Source: Pseudomonas sp. GV085 (GTDB lineage Bacteria; Pseudomonadota; Gammaproteobacteria; Pseudomonadales; Pseudomonadaceae). Taken from it: DNA of 64,000 nucleotides. How positions within the stretch are numbered: the first letter of the stretch is position 1; each line of letters begins with the position of its first letter. The stretch spans positions 372,001 through 436,000 of the forward strand of contig NZ_QAOV01000004.1 in the NCBI RefSeq assembly GCF_003050925.1, written 5' to 3'. This document shows positions 50,534 to 60,296 of the stretch, piece after piece. Under the pieces are notes generated by a model. The model saw only the letters and a list, made by a program, of their open reading frames with translations. It was not told the DNA's origin and searched no databases. The position numbers were made by a program, and so were the translations under genes.

Positions 50534-51646
50534 TCAGTACTCGGATAAATCCGCCAACGGATGCCGACCTTCCCACGCCTTGTGAAAATGCGCCTCTACC
50601 ACCGCGTTCGGCACGTTGTTGATGTCCGGCCAGTGCCAGTGCGGCTTCTGATCCTTGTCGATCAACCGGGCACGTACGCCTTCGCTGAATTCCGGATGAC
50701 GACAGCAGTTGAGGCTCAGGGTGTATTCCATCTGAAAGACTTCGGCCAGCGACAGGTGCCGGGCACGGATGATCTGCTCCCACACCAGATGAGCGGTCAG
50801 CGGTGCGCCTTCGCTCAGGGTTCTGGCCGCGCGGTTCAGCAACAGATCCCTGTGATCGCGCAAGGCGCTGATGGCCTTCCAGGCGCAACGCACGTCGCTG
50901 ACATCCAGCAGTTCGTCGATCTGCTGACGGCGCGGCAGCCACTGGGCTTCGGGCATCTGCGCCACGGCTTCCTGTTGCAGGGCCTTGAGCAGGCTGTTGA
51001 GCTGCATCGGTGTCTGTTCCTGCCAGTTCAATTGCAGCAGACCTTCGATCAACTTCGGCTGCTGCTCATCGAGCAGGAAACGATCCGCCAGGTCCAGGTC
51101 GATGGCATCGCGGCCGTTCATGTGCGCACCGGTCAGGCCCAGGAACAACCCGAGCTTGCCGGGCAGGCGCGACAGAAACCAACTGGCACCAACGTCCGGG
51201 TACAGGCCGATGCTGATTTCCGGCATGGCCAACCGGCTGCTCGGCGTGACAATACGGATGCCTGCCCCTTGCAACAGTCCCATGCCGCCGCCGAGCACAT
51301 AGCCATGGCCCCAACAGATCAACGGCTTGGGGTAGGTGTGCAGTTTGAAGTCCAGGCGATACTCCGCCGCAAAAAACTGCGCAGCCAGTGGCGGTACTTC
51401 ACCCGGATGGACGCGACAGGCTTGCACCAGGCTGCGCACTTCACCGCCGGCGCAAAAAGCCTTGGCGCCATTGCCGCGCAACAGGACGCAGACGATCTGC
51501 GAGTCCTTGGCCCAGGCCTCCATGCGGTCGCGCAGGGCGTTGATCATCGGCAGGGACAGGGCGTTGAGGGAATTTTCGGCATCCAGACTGGCGATGCCGA
51601 TGCGGGCGCCGTCCGTGCCGGTGAGTTCTTCGAAGTGCAGATTCAT
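50534..51646 (-). CDS. 3-hydroxyisobutyryl-CoA hydrolase-like enoyl-CoA hydratase family protein
   Basis: 370 aa, the ECH_2 family, matching PA0744-like proteins. The oxyanion-hole blocks are CVLLRGNGAKAFCAGGEVRS and GYVLGGGMGL; the C-terminal HWHWPDINNVP is typical of the hydrolase branch of valine degradation. Start ATG at 51646 gives MNLHFEEL. Confidence 0.85.
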   Translation of the reverse strand: MNLHFEELTGTDGARIGIASLDAENSLNALSLPMINALRDRMEAWAKDSQIVCVLLRGNGAKAFCAGGEVRSLVQACRVHPGEVPPLAAQFFAAEYRLDFKLHTYPKPLICWGHGYVLGGGMGLLQGAGIRIVTPSSRLAMPEISIGLYPDVGASWFLSRLPGKLGLFLGLTGAHMNGRDAIDLDLADRFLLDEQQPKLIEGLLQLNWQEQTPMQLNSLLKALQQEAVAQMPEAQWLPRRQQIDELLDVSDVRCAWKAISALRDHRDLLLNRAARTLSEGAPLTAHLVWEQIIRARHLSLAEVFQMEYTLSLNCCRHPEFSEGVRARLIDKDQKPHWHWPDINNVPNAVVEAHFHKAWEGRHPLADLSEY

Positions 51647-51779
51647 CGTGACCTCGATCGGGAATTTGAAGGTTAAGTATGATCGCTGTATGGGAAAGTG
51701 CCGGAACTGCGTCAGATCAATTGACAAGTGTGGTGAGCTTTCCTAGGGTTCGCCCCAATTGTTTTTGCCGGATGTAACC

Positions 51780-52472
51780 ATGACTGCTGACGACCGTATC
51801 AAACTCGAACCGGGCTGGAAGGAGGCACTGCGTGCCGAGTTCGACCAGCCCTACATGGCAGAATTGCGAAACTTCCTGCAACAGGAGCGGGCGGCCGGCA
51901 AGGAGATCTATCCGCCGGGGCCGATGATCTTCAATGCGCTCAATTCCACGCCGCTGGACAAGGTCAAGGTAGTGATCCTCGGCCAGGATCCTTATCACGG
52001 CCCGGGCCAGGCCCATGGTTTGTGCTTTTCGGTGCAACCCGGCGTGCCGGCGCCGCCGTCGCTGGTGAACATCTACAAAGAGCTCAAGCGCGACCTGAAC
52101 ATCGACATCCCCAACCATGGCTACCTGCAGAGCTGGGCCGATCAGGGCGTGCTGATGCTCAACACCACCATGACCGTCGAGCGCGCCAACGCCAATGCGC
52201 ACAAGGACAAGGGCTGGCAGATTTTTACCGATCGAATCATTGAAGTGGTCAGCCAGCAGCAACCGCACCTGGTGTTCATGCTGTGGGGCGCCCATGCCCA
52301 GAGCAAGCAGAAGCTGATCGATGCCACCAAGCATCTGGTGCTGACCTCGGTGCACCCGTCACCGCTGTCGGCCTATCGCGGCTTCCTCGGTTGCGGGCAC
52401 TTCAGCCGGACCAACAAGTTTCTGGAACAGAACGGCGAGACGCCTATCGAGTGGCGGTTGCCGCCGGGTTGA
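51780..52472 (+). CDS. ung: Uracil-DNA glycosylase
   Basis: 230 aa. Active site GQDPYHG (catalytic Asp70), and the later [11 protein letters not shown] loop with His. Removes uracil from DNA in base excision repair. Family 1. Single gene, divergent from the hydrolase. Confidence 0.97.
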   Translation: MTADDRIKLEPGWKEALRAEFDQPYMAELRNFLQQERAAGKEIYPPGPMIFNALNSTPLDKVKVVILGQDPYHGPGQAHGLCFSVQPGVPAPPSLVNIYKELKRDLNIDIPNHGYLQSWADQGVLMLNTTMTVERANANAHKDKGWQIFTDRIIEVVSQQQPHLVFMLWGAHAQSKQKLIDATKHLVLTSVHPSPLSAYRGFLGCGHFSRTNKFLEQNGETPIEWRLPPG

Positions 52473-52492
52473 TGGGTTGACCTGACTGGCCC

Positions 52493-52580
52493 CATCGCGA
52501 GCAATCGAGCGTCGACCGGCTGCTCCCACAGGTTTTGTGAGCACCGCAAATCCAATGTAGGAGTGAGCCTGCTCGCGATG
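52493..52580. repeat. REP pair with one degraded unit
   Basis: Right unit GGAGTGAGCCTGCTCGCGAT is intact. The left has CATCGCGAGCA and GGCTGCTCCCACA separated by extra unpaired bases. Confidence 0.8.
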
Positions 52581-52594
52581 AAGTCGACTCGGTC

Positions 52595-53629
52595 TTACTC
52601 CGGATTCCGGTTCCAATACTTGAACAACGGCTCCGCCAGAAACAACACAAACAACAGCCGCATCACCTGCATCGCCGTCACCAGCGGCACCGACAGCTGC
52701 AGGGTTTCCGCCGTCAGGCTCATCTCGGCAATACCGCCCGGCATCATGCCCAAGGTCAGGGAACGCAGGTCCAGATGGGTCAGCGCACTCAAACCCAAGG
52801 CCGCTGCAGTTGCAATCAGCATGGTCAACGCCGTGCCAATCAAGGTGCGGCCCATGAACGATGGCGCACGCCGGAAAAACTGCCGGTTGAAGTGACAGCC
52901 CAGACCGCTGCCGATCAACCATTGGCCGATCTGGCTACCGCCGTTGGGCAAACCGATGTGCAGATCCCCGCCGATGCTGACTGCCGCACTGACCAGCAAT
53001 GGCCCGAACAGCCAGGGGTTGGGTTGACGCAGGCGCTCCCAGATCCAGGCGGCCAATGCACCGACGGGAAACAACACCGCCAACCAGCGCCAATCGATGC
53101 TGCCAACATGGGAAATCGGCGCACCGTCGCCCAACAGATACTTGAAGGCAGCCGGTACGCACAACACCACCACCAACACCCGCAAACTCTGCCCCGCCGC
53201 CACACGGCTGAGCACCGCACCATTGCGGGCGCCGAGGTTGACCATCTCCCCGGAACCACCTGGCATGCTGGAAAAGAACGCCGTGGCGCGATCTTCACCG
53301 GTGCGGCGCATCAGCCACACGCCGACCACTGCAGACAGGCTGGTGACCAACGCACCGAAGAAGATCAGACCGAAATGACTCAGCACCTGCTCCATCACCA
53401 ACGGGGTGAAGTGCAGGCCGATACCGATACCGACGATCCACTGGCCGCACTTGCGACCGCCAGGGATTTCGGCCAATTGCCAGGGTGTCAGGCAGCGCAC
53501 GAGGATGATCGCCAGCAACGAGCCGACCATCCACGGCAAAGGCCAGCCGACCTGGCTGGCGAGGTAACCGCCAAGCAGGCCGACCAGCGGGGTTCCCCAC
53601 CAGCTTCTGAAGGGGGGCCGATCAGACAT
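52595..53629 (-). CDS. AbrB-family membrane transporter
   Basis: 344 aa, ten or more helices in two repeats (AbrB duplication family): TPLVGLLGGYLASQVGWPLPW and later MPGGIAEMSLTAETLQ with the MPGGxxEM motif in both halves (MPGGSGEMVNLG). Usually clustered with tripartite carriers. It overlaps tctA by eight bases, so it is the last gene of that operon. Substrate unknown. Confidence 0.88.
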   Translation of the reverse strand: MSDRPPFRSWWGTPLVGLLGGYLASQVGWPLPWMVGSLLAIILVRCLTPWQLAEIPGGRKCGQWIVGIGIGLHFTPLVMEQVLSHFGLIFFGALVTSLSAVVGVWLMRRTGEDRATAFFSSMPGGSGEMVNLGARNGAVLSRVAAGQSLRVLVVVLCVPAAFKYLLGDGAPISHVGSIDWRWLAVLFPVGALAAWIWERLRQPNPWLFGPLLVSAAVSIGGDLHIGLPNGGSQIGQWLIGSGLGCHFNRQFFRRAPSFMGRTLIGTALTMLIATAAALGLSALTHLDLRSLTLGMMPGGIAEMSLTAETLQLSVPLVTAMQVMRLLFVLFLAEPLFKYWNRNPE

Positions 53630-55136
53630 CGGCGATAGCGCGCTGCGTGGCCGAACGTTTGCGCCAGATGCGCAGGATCGGCATCAACAGCATGATCGCC
53701 GTCAGTACCCAGACACCGAAGGTGATCGGGCTCGACCAGAGGATTTCCAGCGCACCGTTGGAAATCGACAGGGCGCGGCGCAGGTTCTGTTCCATCAGGC
53801 CGCCGAGGATGAAGCCCAGCAGCAGCGGCGACAACGGGAAGTCCAGCTTGCGCAGGATGTAGCCGAAGATGCCGATGCCGATCATCAGGAACAGGTCGAA
53901 GGTGGTGGCGTGCACCGCGTAGACACCGATCCCGGTAATGATCGCAATCACCGGCACCAGTGCCCAGTTCGGCACCGCGAGGATGCGGGTGAACACGCGG
54001 ATCATCGGGATGTTGAGGATCACCAGCATCACGTTGGCGACGAACAACGAAGCGATCAGGCCCCAGACGATGTCGGGTTGTTCCTGGAACAGCAACGGGC
54101 CCGGGGTGATGTTGTACAGCGACAGGGCGCCGATCATCACGGCCGTGGTGCCGGAGCCTGGAACACCGAGGGTCAGCATCGGCACCAGCGCACCGCAAGC
54201 CGCGCCACCGATGGCGGTTTCCGGGGCGGCGAGGCCGCGCTTGTCACCTTGACCGAATTTACCGCTGGCACCGGCGATGCGTTTTTCGGTCATGTAGGCC
54301 ACGGCACTGGCCAGGGTCGCGCCGGCACCCGGCAACACGCCCATGATGAAGCCCAGTACGCCGCAACGAATGTTCACCGTGAACACCGACGCCGCTTCCT
54401 TGAAGTTGAACATCATGCGCCCGGTGGCTTTCACTGCTTCCTGGCCGTGATGGGTTTTTTCCAGCAGCAGAAGGATTTCGCTGATGGAGAACAGGCCGAG
54501 CACCAGCACGACGAACTGGATGCCGTCGGTCAGGTGGATGTTGTCCCCGGTGAAGCGATACACACCGCTGTTGGCGTCGATGCCGACGGTCGACAGGAAC
54601 AGGCCGATCAGCGCCGCGATGAACGTTTTCAACGGGCGGTCACCGGCCATGCCGCCGAGGCAGACAATCGCAAACACCATCAGTACGAAGTATTCCGCCG
54701 GCCCGAAGGCAATCGCCCATTTCGCCAGCAGCGGGGCGAACAGCACCATGCCGCAAGTCGCGATGAAGGCACCGATGAACGAGCTCCATGCCGACAGCGA
54801 CAGCGCGACACCGGCCAGGCCCTGGCGAGCCATCGGGTAGCCATCGAGGGTAGTCATCACGGTAGACGCTTCGCCCGGAATGTTCAGCAGGATCGAGCTG
54901 ATCCGGCCACCGTATTCACAACCCAGATACACGGCTGCCAGCAGGATCAGTGCCGACTCCGGTGGCAAGCCGAGGGCGAATGCGATCGGGATCAACAGTG
55001 CGACGCCGTTGATCGGCCCCAGGCCCGGTAACAGGCCGACCACAGTGCCGATCAGGGTGCCGCACAGTGCGGTCACCAGGTTGTACGGGCTCAGCGCGAC
55101 GCCGAAGCCCTGACCCAAATAGCCAAGAGTATCCAT
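53622..55136 (-). CDS. tctA: Tripartite tricarboxylate transporter, large permease TctA
   Basis: 504 aa, about twelve helices. The TctA hallmark is LPGLGPINGVALLIPIAFAL with GALVPMLTLGVPGSGTTAVM further down (both read in parts). Works with TctB and TctC to import citrate-like acids with sodium or protons. One base from tctB. Confidence 0.95.
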   Translation of the reverse strand: MDTLGYLGQGFGVALSPYNLVTALCGTLIGTVVGLLPGLGPINGVALLIPIAFALGLPPESALILLAAVYLGCEYGGRISSILLNIPGEASTVMTTLDGYPMARQGLAGVALSLSAWSSFIGAFIATCGMVLFAPLLAKWAIAFGPAEYFVLMVFAIVCLGGMAGDRPLKTFIAALIGLFLSTVGIDANSGVYRFTGDNIHLTDGIQFVVLVLGLFSISEILLLLEKTHHGQEAVKATGRMMFNFKEAASVFTVNIRCGVLGFIMGVLPGAGATLASAVAYMTEKRIAGASGKFGQGDKRGLAAPETAIGGAACGALVPMLTLGVPGSGTTAVMIGALSLYNITPGPLLFQEQPDIVWGLIASLFVANVMLVILNIPMIRVFTRILAVPNWALVPVIAIITGIGVYAVHATTFDLFLMIGIGIFGYILRKLDFPLSPLLLGFILGGLMEQNLRRALSISNGALEILWSSPITFGVWVLTAIMLLMPILRIWRKRSATQRAIADV

Positions 55137-55137
55137 A

Positions 55138-55596
55138 TCAGTTCTCCAGAACGTCGAGCAGGCCGAGGGGCAGCGGTACGTCCATCACGCGGTCGAACAG
55201 CAGATAGAGACCGACGGCCATCAGGCTGATGATCACGATGCTGGGTACCCAGCGACCGCCATACAGACGGGCCATGGGCACGCCGATCAGGATGCTGGCG
55301 ACGATGAAACCCAGCGGTTCGAAGGTGCCGGCGAACACCAGTAACAGCACCACGCAGATGCCGATCTTGGTCAGGGTTTCGCGATCCAGCGGCGGCTCGT
55401 CATCGCTGTGCTTGATCGGTGCAGGACGAAATACCATGTACAACAGTGCCGAGCCCATCAGGCCGAGCATCAACAACGGGAAGGCCCGCGGTCCCACCGG
55501 TTCGTAGGAGAAAGCCGCTTGATACGGCCACGCCATCAGTGCCAGGCCGATACAGGCCAGCAATAGTACCGAGGCGAAAATGCGTTGTAAGAGCAT
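55138..55596 (-). CDS. tctB: Tripartite tricarboxylate transporter, small permease TctB
   Basis: 152 aa, four helices, with GPRAFPLLMLGLMGSALLY, the normal TctB start block. ATG at 55596 gives MLLQRIF; the upstream extension is rejected. Confidence 0.93.
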   Translation of the reverse strand: MLLQRIFASVLLLACIGLALMAWPYQAAFSYEPVGPRAFPLLMLGLMGSALLYMVFRPAPIKHSDDEPPLDRETLTKIGICVVLLLVFAGTFEPLGFIVASILIGVPMARLYGGRWVPSIVIISLMAVGLYLLFDRVMDVPLPLGLLDVLEN

Positions 55597-55655
55597 GGGG
55601 AACTCCTGGGCTGCGGCCCCGCCAAAACGGAGCCGCAACCGCTAGACAGAGACGA

Positions 55656-56633
55656 TCACTGGATCAGGCCGAACTCTTTGGCCAGCACTTTGTAGTCCGC
55701 AACCTGCTTCTTCACGTAGGTGTCCAGTTCCGGGCCGGTCATGGCGAACGGGAAGAGCTCGCGCTGATCACGCAATTTGGCGAAGTCTTCGGAAGCCAGC
55801 AATTTGTCGAAGGCCGCTTTCCACCAGGCGTAGTCTTCGTCGCTGACTTTTGGCCCGAGGTAGAAGCCGCGCACCACCGGCCAGACGATGTCGTAGCCTT
55901 GCTCACGCGCTGTCGGGATGTCCTTCATTTCCGGCTCGTCCAGACGCTTGTCGGAGAACACTGCCAACAATCGCATGTCACCGCTCTGGATGTGCGGCAT
56001 GGAGTCGGAGATGTCGGTGCTGCCGACCTGGATGTGCCCACCGAGCAGGGCGGTGGCGATTTCACCGCCGCCTTCGAGGGCGACGTAACGCAGGTCACGC
56101 GGGTTGATCCCGGCAGCCTTGGCGATCAGCGCGGTCTGCATCCAGTCCTGGCTGCCGACGGTGCCGCCGGAACCGATCACCACTTTGCTCGGATCTTTCT
56201 TCAGTGCCTGGACCAGATCGTCCAGAGTCTTGTAAGGCGAATCGCTTTTAACCGCGATGGCGCCATAGCTGGTGCCAACGGCGGCCAGCCAGCGCACGTT
56301 GCTTTCATCGAAACGACCGAACTTGCCTTGCGCCAGGTTCAGCAGCGAACCACTGGACCAGGCCACCAGGGTGCCGGCATCGGCCGGACGCTGGGCGACC
56401 ACCGCGTTGTACGCCACGGCGCCGACACCGCCGGGCATGTAGGTCACGCGCATCGGTTTGGTCAGCAGTTTTTCGTTGACCAGCGCGCTTTGCGCCAGTT
56501 TGCAGGTCAGGTCGAAACCACCGCCGGGCGAGGCCGGGGCGATGCATTCCGGGCGTTTGGGTTCGGCGAGCGCCTGGCCGGTGAGCAGCAGGACGCTGGC
56601 GGCGAGGGCTAGTTTACGCATTGACAGGTTCAT
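55656..56633 (-). CDS. tctC: Tripartite tricarboxylate transporter, binding protein TctC
   Basis: 325 aa, signal peptide about 1-23 (ending GQALA). ECIAPASPGGGFDLTCKLAQ is the TctC/Bug start. Binds tricarboxylates in the periplasm and delivers them to TctBA. It follows opdH by 39 bases. Confidence 0.94.
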   Translation of the reverse strand: MNLSMRKLALAASVLLLTGQALAEPKRPECIAPASPGGGFDLTCKLAQSALVNEKLLTKPMRVTYMPGGVGAVAYNAVVAQRPADAGTLVAWSSGSLLNLAQGKFGRFDESNVRWLAAVGTSYGAIAVKSDSPYKTLDDLVQALKKDPSKVVIGSGGTVGSQDWMQTALIAKAAGINPRDLRYVALEGGGEIATALLGGHIQVGSTDISDSMPHIQSGDMRLLAVFSDKRLDEPEMKDIPTAREQGYDIVWPVVRGFYLGPKVSDEDYAWWKAAFDKLLASEDFAKLRDQRELFPFAMTGPELDTYVKKQVADYKVLAKEFGLIQ

Positions 56634-56672
56634 TCAAGTCTCCTTGGGAGTTGTTGTTATTGACGTACTGAA

Positions 56673-57962
56673 TTACCAAAGGGCAACGCTATAGCTCACC
56701 AGCAGACGCACTTCATCGGCATCGCGAGCGGAGTAGTTGGAACGGTAGGTGGCATTGCGCAGGCGCACGGCGACATCCTTGAGCGCGCCGCTTTGTACAA
56801 CATATTTAATTTCGCTGTCGCGTTCCCACTCTTTGCCTTCGTCACCGTTCTTGAGCTTGATGTTGTCACCGCTCACGTAACGGCTCATGAAGGTCAGGCC
56901 GGGGACGCCGAGAGTGACGAAGTCGAAGTCATAACGCGCTTGCCAGGAGCGCTCCTGGGCGCCGGCAAAGTCGTTGATCTGCACGAAGTTCACCAGGTAC
57001 GGGTCGCTGCCATCCACATAGGGGAACGCGCTGTCGCCGGACATGTGCTGGTAGCCCGCGCTGAACTTGTGCCCGCTCAAGGCGTAACTCACCAGGCCAT
57101 TGAGGGACTTGTTGTCGATCGGGCCGCCACGGGCCTCGCCCTGGTCATCACTGATGGCAAATCGCAGGTCGCTGGCAAAGGTGCCAGGGCCGAACGGCTG
57201 CGAAGCAACCAGCCCGAGATAGTGCTGGTTGTAGACTTCATCGAGTTGCGCGAAGTGGTAGCTGCCGGTGATCTTGTCGGTGAGCTTGTAGTCCACGCCG
57301 CCAAAGTCGAAGTGCTTGCCGGCCACGGTGCCAGCGAAACGACCGTTCTTGTTGTTGAGGGCAATGTCCTCGAAGTCGGTGCTGTCGCGATCCTTGGCCT
57401 TGTCCAGACGCCCGCCGGTGAAGGTCAGGTTCTTGATCTCTTTGGAGGTCAGCATGCCGCCTTCAAAGGTCTGCGGCAGGATGCGTCCGTCGTTGGGCTT
57501 GAGGATCGGCAGTTCCGGAATCAGGGTGCCGATTTTCAGCTCGCTGGCGGAGATTTTCACTTTACCGGTCAGGCCGAGTTTGGAGTATTCGTCCACGGCT
57601 CGCCCATCGTCGGTCGGCAGCAGGCCGGTACCGGTACGGTCCGGGCTCGAATCGAGCTTGACCCCCAACATGCCCAGCGCATCGACACCGAACCCCACGG
57701 TGCCGTCGGTGTAGCCTGATTTAAGATTGAGCATGAAACCCTGGGCCCACTCGTCACGCTTGGACTGTTGGGCACTGGTGCCGTCGCGATAATCGCGATT
57801 GAAGTACATGTTGCGGGTTTCGAAAGTGGCCGAGCTGTCGTCGAAGAATGCGGCCTGGCTCAACGGTGAAAAACCGGCAAGGGCGGCAGCGCTGGCAAGC
57901 GCAGTGTGGCTGAAACGGGAGAGGCGGGCAGGCGCGATAGCCTGGGTCTGCAGGGACTGCAT
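56673..57962 (-). CDS. opdH: OprD-family porin OpdH
   Basis: 429 aa. Signal peptide about 1-37 (ending SQA). The first strand opens AFFDDSSATFETRNMYFNRD as in OprD channels, and the protein ends in an aromatic residue, ...SYSVALW. With tctCBA downstream this is the OpdH type, the outer-membrane channel for tricarboxylates such as cis-aconitate. Confidence 0.93.
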   Translation of the reverse strand: MQSLQTQAIAPARLSRFSHTALASAAALAGFSPLSQAAFFDDSSATFETRNMYFNRDYRDGTSAQQSKRDEWAQGFMLNLKSGYTDGTVGFGVDALGMLGVKLDSSPDRTGTGLLPTDDGRAVDEYSKLGLTGKVKISASELKIGTLIPELPILKPNDGRILPQTFEGGMLTSKEIKNLTFTGGRLDKAKDRDSTDFEDIALNNKNGRFAGTVAGKHFDFGGVDYKLTDKITGSYHFAQLDEVYNQHYLGLVASQPFGPGTFASDLRFAISDDQGEARGGPIDNKSLNGLVSYALSGHKFSAGYQHMSGDSAFPYVDGSDPYLVNFVQINDFAGAQERSWQARYDFDFVTLGVPGLTFMSRYVSGDNIKLKNGDEGKEWERDSEIKYVVQSGALKDVAVRLRNATYRSNYSARDADEVRLLVSYSVALW

Positions 57963-58200
57963 GGATGACTTACTCCGTTTATTGTTCTTATTTGTCGAAA
58001 ACGCTTCGAGGCGTTTTTCGTATCGCTGTGTGGCTGCAGCGACGGCAGTCGAAACTGTCCGTGGTCCGACTCTAACGGGCTAACCTTTCGCTAACCTTTC
58101 AGAAGACTTTCACGATTTTTCGGGCTTCACAGCGACGGATGCCGCTGTAAACTCCGCGCCAAAGAATGGCGTCGACCATCCCTGAACGAGGTAAAGATCC
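57963..58200. promoter_or_regulatory. Divergent promoter region opdH/tctD with tandem repeats
   Basis: GCTAACCTTTC occurs at 58079-58089 and again at 58090-58100, a period of 11 bases; a third CTAAC is at 58072. Tandem direct repeats with about one helical turn are the binding form of OmpR-type regulators such as TctD. A GAAAAACGCC/GGCGTTTTTC-like inverted pair is near 58000-58018. Confidence 0.6.
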
Positions 58201-58872
58201 ATGCGTGTCCTGCTCGTCGAAGACCATCTGCAGCTCGCCGAAAGTGTCGCCCAGGCGCTCAAGAGCACCGGGCTGACCGTGGACGTTCTGCACGATGGCG
58301 TGGCAGCCGACCTGGCGCTGGGCAGCGAGGAATACGCCATGGCGATCCTCGACGTCGGCTTGCCGCGCATGGATGGTTTCGAAGTGCTGGCGCGTTTGCG
58401 GGCGCGGGGCAAGAACCTGCCGGTGTTGATGCTGACCGCCCGCAGCGACGTCAAGGACCGGGTCCATGGCCTGAACCTCGGCGCCGACGACTACCTGGCC
58501 AAGCCGTTCGAACTGACCGAGCTCGAAGCCCGGGTCAAAGCCTTGTTGCGCCGCAGCGTGCTGGGCGGTGAACGCATTCAGCGTTGCGGTGTGCTGGCCT
58601 ATGACCTGGAAACCCGGCGCTTCACCCTCGGCGAAGAATTGCTGACCCTGACTTCCCGCGAGCAAGCCGTACTCGAAGCCCTGATCGCACGCCCCGGTCG
58701 GGTGATGAGCAAGGAGCAACTGGCGTCGCAAGTGTTCGGTCTCGATGAAGAGGCCAGCCCCGATGCGATCGAAATCTACGTGCACCGGCTGCGCAAGAAA
58801 CTCGATGGCCAGCCGGTTGCCATCGTGACCTTCCGCGGCCTCGGTTACTTGCTGGAAAGCCGCGATGCATAA
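58201..58872 (+). CDS. tctD: Response regulator TctD (OmpR family)
   Basis: 223 aa. Receiver domain (phospho-Asp in AILDVGLPRMDG, about residue 51; Thr/Lys switch in MLTARSD and LAKPFEL) and a winged-helix DNA-binding domain (about 130-220). Overlaps tctE by eight bases. By position it regulates opdH-tctCBA. Confidence 0.95.
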   Translation: MRVLLVEDHLQLAESVAQALKSTGLTVDVLHDGVAADLALGSEEYAMAILDVGLPRMDGFEVLARLRARGKNLPVLMLTARSDVKDRVHGLNLGADDYLAKPFELTELEARVKALLRRSVLGGERIQRCGVLAYDLETRRFTLGEELLTLTSREQAVLEALIARPGRVMSKEQLASQVFGLDEEASPDAIEIYVHRLRKKLDGQPVAIVTFRGLGYLLESRDA

Positions 58873-60253
58873 GCCCAGCAGCCTGCGCTGGAGGTTGTTG
58901 TGGAACCTGGCGCTGTTGCTGGTGGTGTTGATGCTGGCCAGTGGATTGAGCGCCTACTGGAACGGTCGTGAAGCGGCCGACACGGCCTATGACCGGACTT
59001 TGCTCGCCTCGGCGCGGACCATCGCCGCAGGCCTGTCCGAGCACGATGGGAGCCTCAGCCTCGACGTGCCTTATGTCGCCCTCGATACCTTCGCCTACGA
59101 CAGCGCCGGGCGGATTTTCTACCTGGTCAACGACATCAATCAGAAGCTGATTTCCGGTTACGAAAACCTGCCCGCGCCGCCGCCGGGAACGCCGCGCACC
59201 GATGACTATCCAGCGCTGGCACGTTTCTACAACGCCCAGTACCGCGGGCAGAACGTGCGCGTGGTGAGCCTGCTCAAGCCCGTGAGCGAGCCGAACATGA
59301 ACGGCATGGCGGAAATCCGCGTGGCGGAAACCGATGAGGCGCGGGTGAGCATGGCCCGCAGTCTGGCGACAGATACGTTGCTGCGCCTGGGCATGCTGGC
59401 GGGTGGGGCCTTGATGTTGGTGTGGTTCGCGGTGAGTGCCGCGTTGCGCCCGCTGGAGCGCTTGCGCACGGCCGTGGAGGAGCGTCAGCCGGACGATCTG
59501 CGGCCCTTGCCATTGGTGGAAGTGCAGCGCGAATTGTGGCCGCTGGTGCGCGCCCTCAATCACTTTACCGAGCGCTTGCGCGGGCAGTTCGAGAAGCAGG
59601 CGCAATTCATCGCCGATGCCGCCCACGAACTGCGCACGCCGCTGGCGGCGCTCAAGGCACGACTGGAACTGGGCATGCGCTCAGTCGAGCCCGAAACCTG
59701 GCGCAGCACGCTGGAAACCGCCGCCCAAGGCACTGATCGCTTGACCCATCTGGCCAATCAGTTGCTTTCCATGGCGCGGGTCGAAAATGGCGCCCGGGCG
59801 ATTGCCGAGGGCGGTGCGCAGTTACTCGACCTCAGTCAGTTGGCTCGGGACCTGGGCATGGCCATGGCGCCGCTGGCCCACAAGCGCGGCATCGCGCTGG
59901 CGCTGGAAGCGGATGAACCCGTCTGGTTGCGGGGCGAGCCGACATTATTGAACGAACTGCTGAGCAATCTGGTGGATAACGCACTGGCTCACACGCCACC
60001 GGGTGGCAACGTGATATTGCGCGTCTCGGCGCCCGCAGTGCTGGAAGTCGAAGATGATGGCCCCGGCATTCCTCTTGAGGAACGCGATCGGGTATTCGAG
60101 CGGTTTTACCGACGCAACCAGCAAGTGGCCGGTTCAGGGTTGGGGTTGGCGATTGTCGGTGAGATCTGCCGCGCGCATCTGGCGCAAATCAGCCTGCATG
60201 ATGGTGAGCACGCAGGGTTGAAGGTGCGGGTGAGTTTTATCTCCGGGGAGTAA
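58865..60253 (+). CDS. tctE: Sensor histidine kinase TctE
   Basis: 462 aa. Two membrane helices (about 12-32 and 170-190), a periplasmic sensor domain between them, a dimerisation domain with DAAHELRTPLAALKARLEL (phospho-His about 258) and an ATPase domain (NLVDNALAHTPPGG, DDGPGIP, GSGLGLAIV). Senses tricarboxylates with TctC in related systems. Confidence 0.95.
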   Translation: MHKPSSLRWRLLWNLALLLVVLMLASGLSAYWNGREAADTAYDRTLLASARTIAAGLSEHDGSLSLDVPYVALDTFAYDSAGRIFYLVNDINQKLISGYENLPAPPPGTPRTDDYPALARFYNAQYRGQNVRVVSLLKPVSEPNMNGMAEIRVAETDEARVSMARSLATDTLLRLGMLAGGALMLVWFAVSAALRPLERLRTAVEERQPDDLRPLPLVEVQRELWPLVRALNHFTERLRGQFEKQAQFIADAAHELRTPLAALKARLELGMRSVEPETWRSTLETAAQGTDRLTHLANQLLSMARVENGARAIAEGGAQLLDLSQLARDLGMAMAPLAHKRGIALALEADEPVWLRGEPTLLNELLSNLVDNALAHTPPGGNVILRVSAPAVLEVEDDGPGIPLEERDRVFERFYRRNQQVAGSGLGLAIVGEICRAHLAQISLHDGEHAGLKVRVSFISGE

Positions 60254-60261
60254 CACAACAT

Positions 60262-60291
60262 CTGTGGCGAGGGGGCAAGCCCCCTCGCCAC
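60262..60291. repeat. REP-like palindrome, GGCGAGGGGGCAAGCCCCCTCGCC class
   Basis: TGTGGCGAGGGGGCAAGCCC and complement form a nearly perfect hairpin, between convergent tctE and the HDOD gene. Single unit; a third family of palindrome in the window. Confidence 0.88.
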
Positions 60292-60296
60292 AATGA

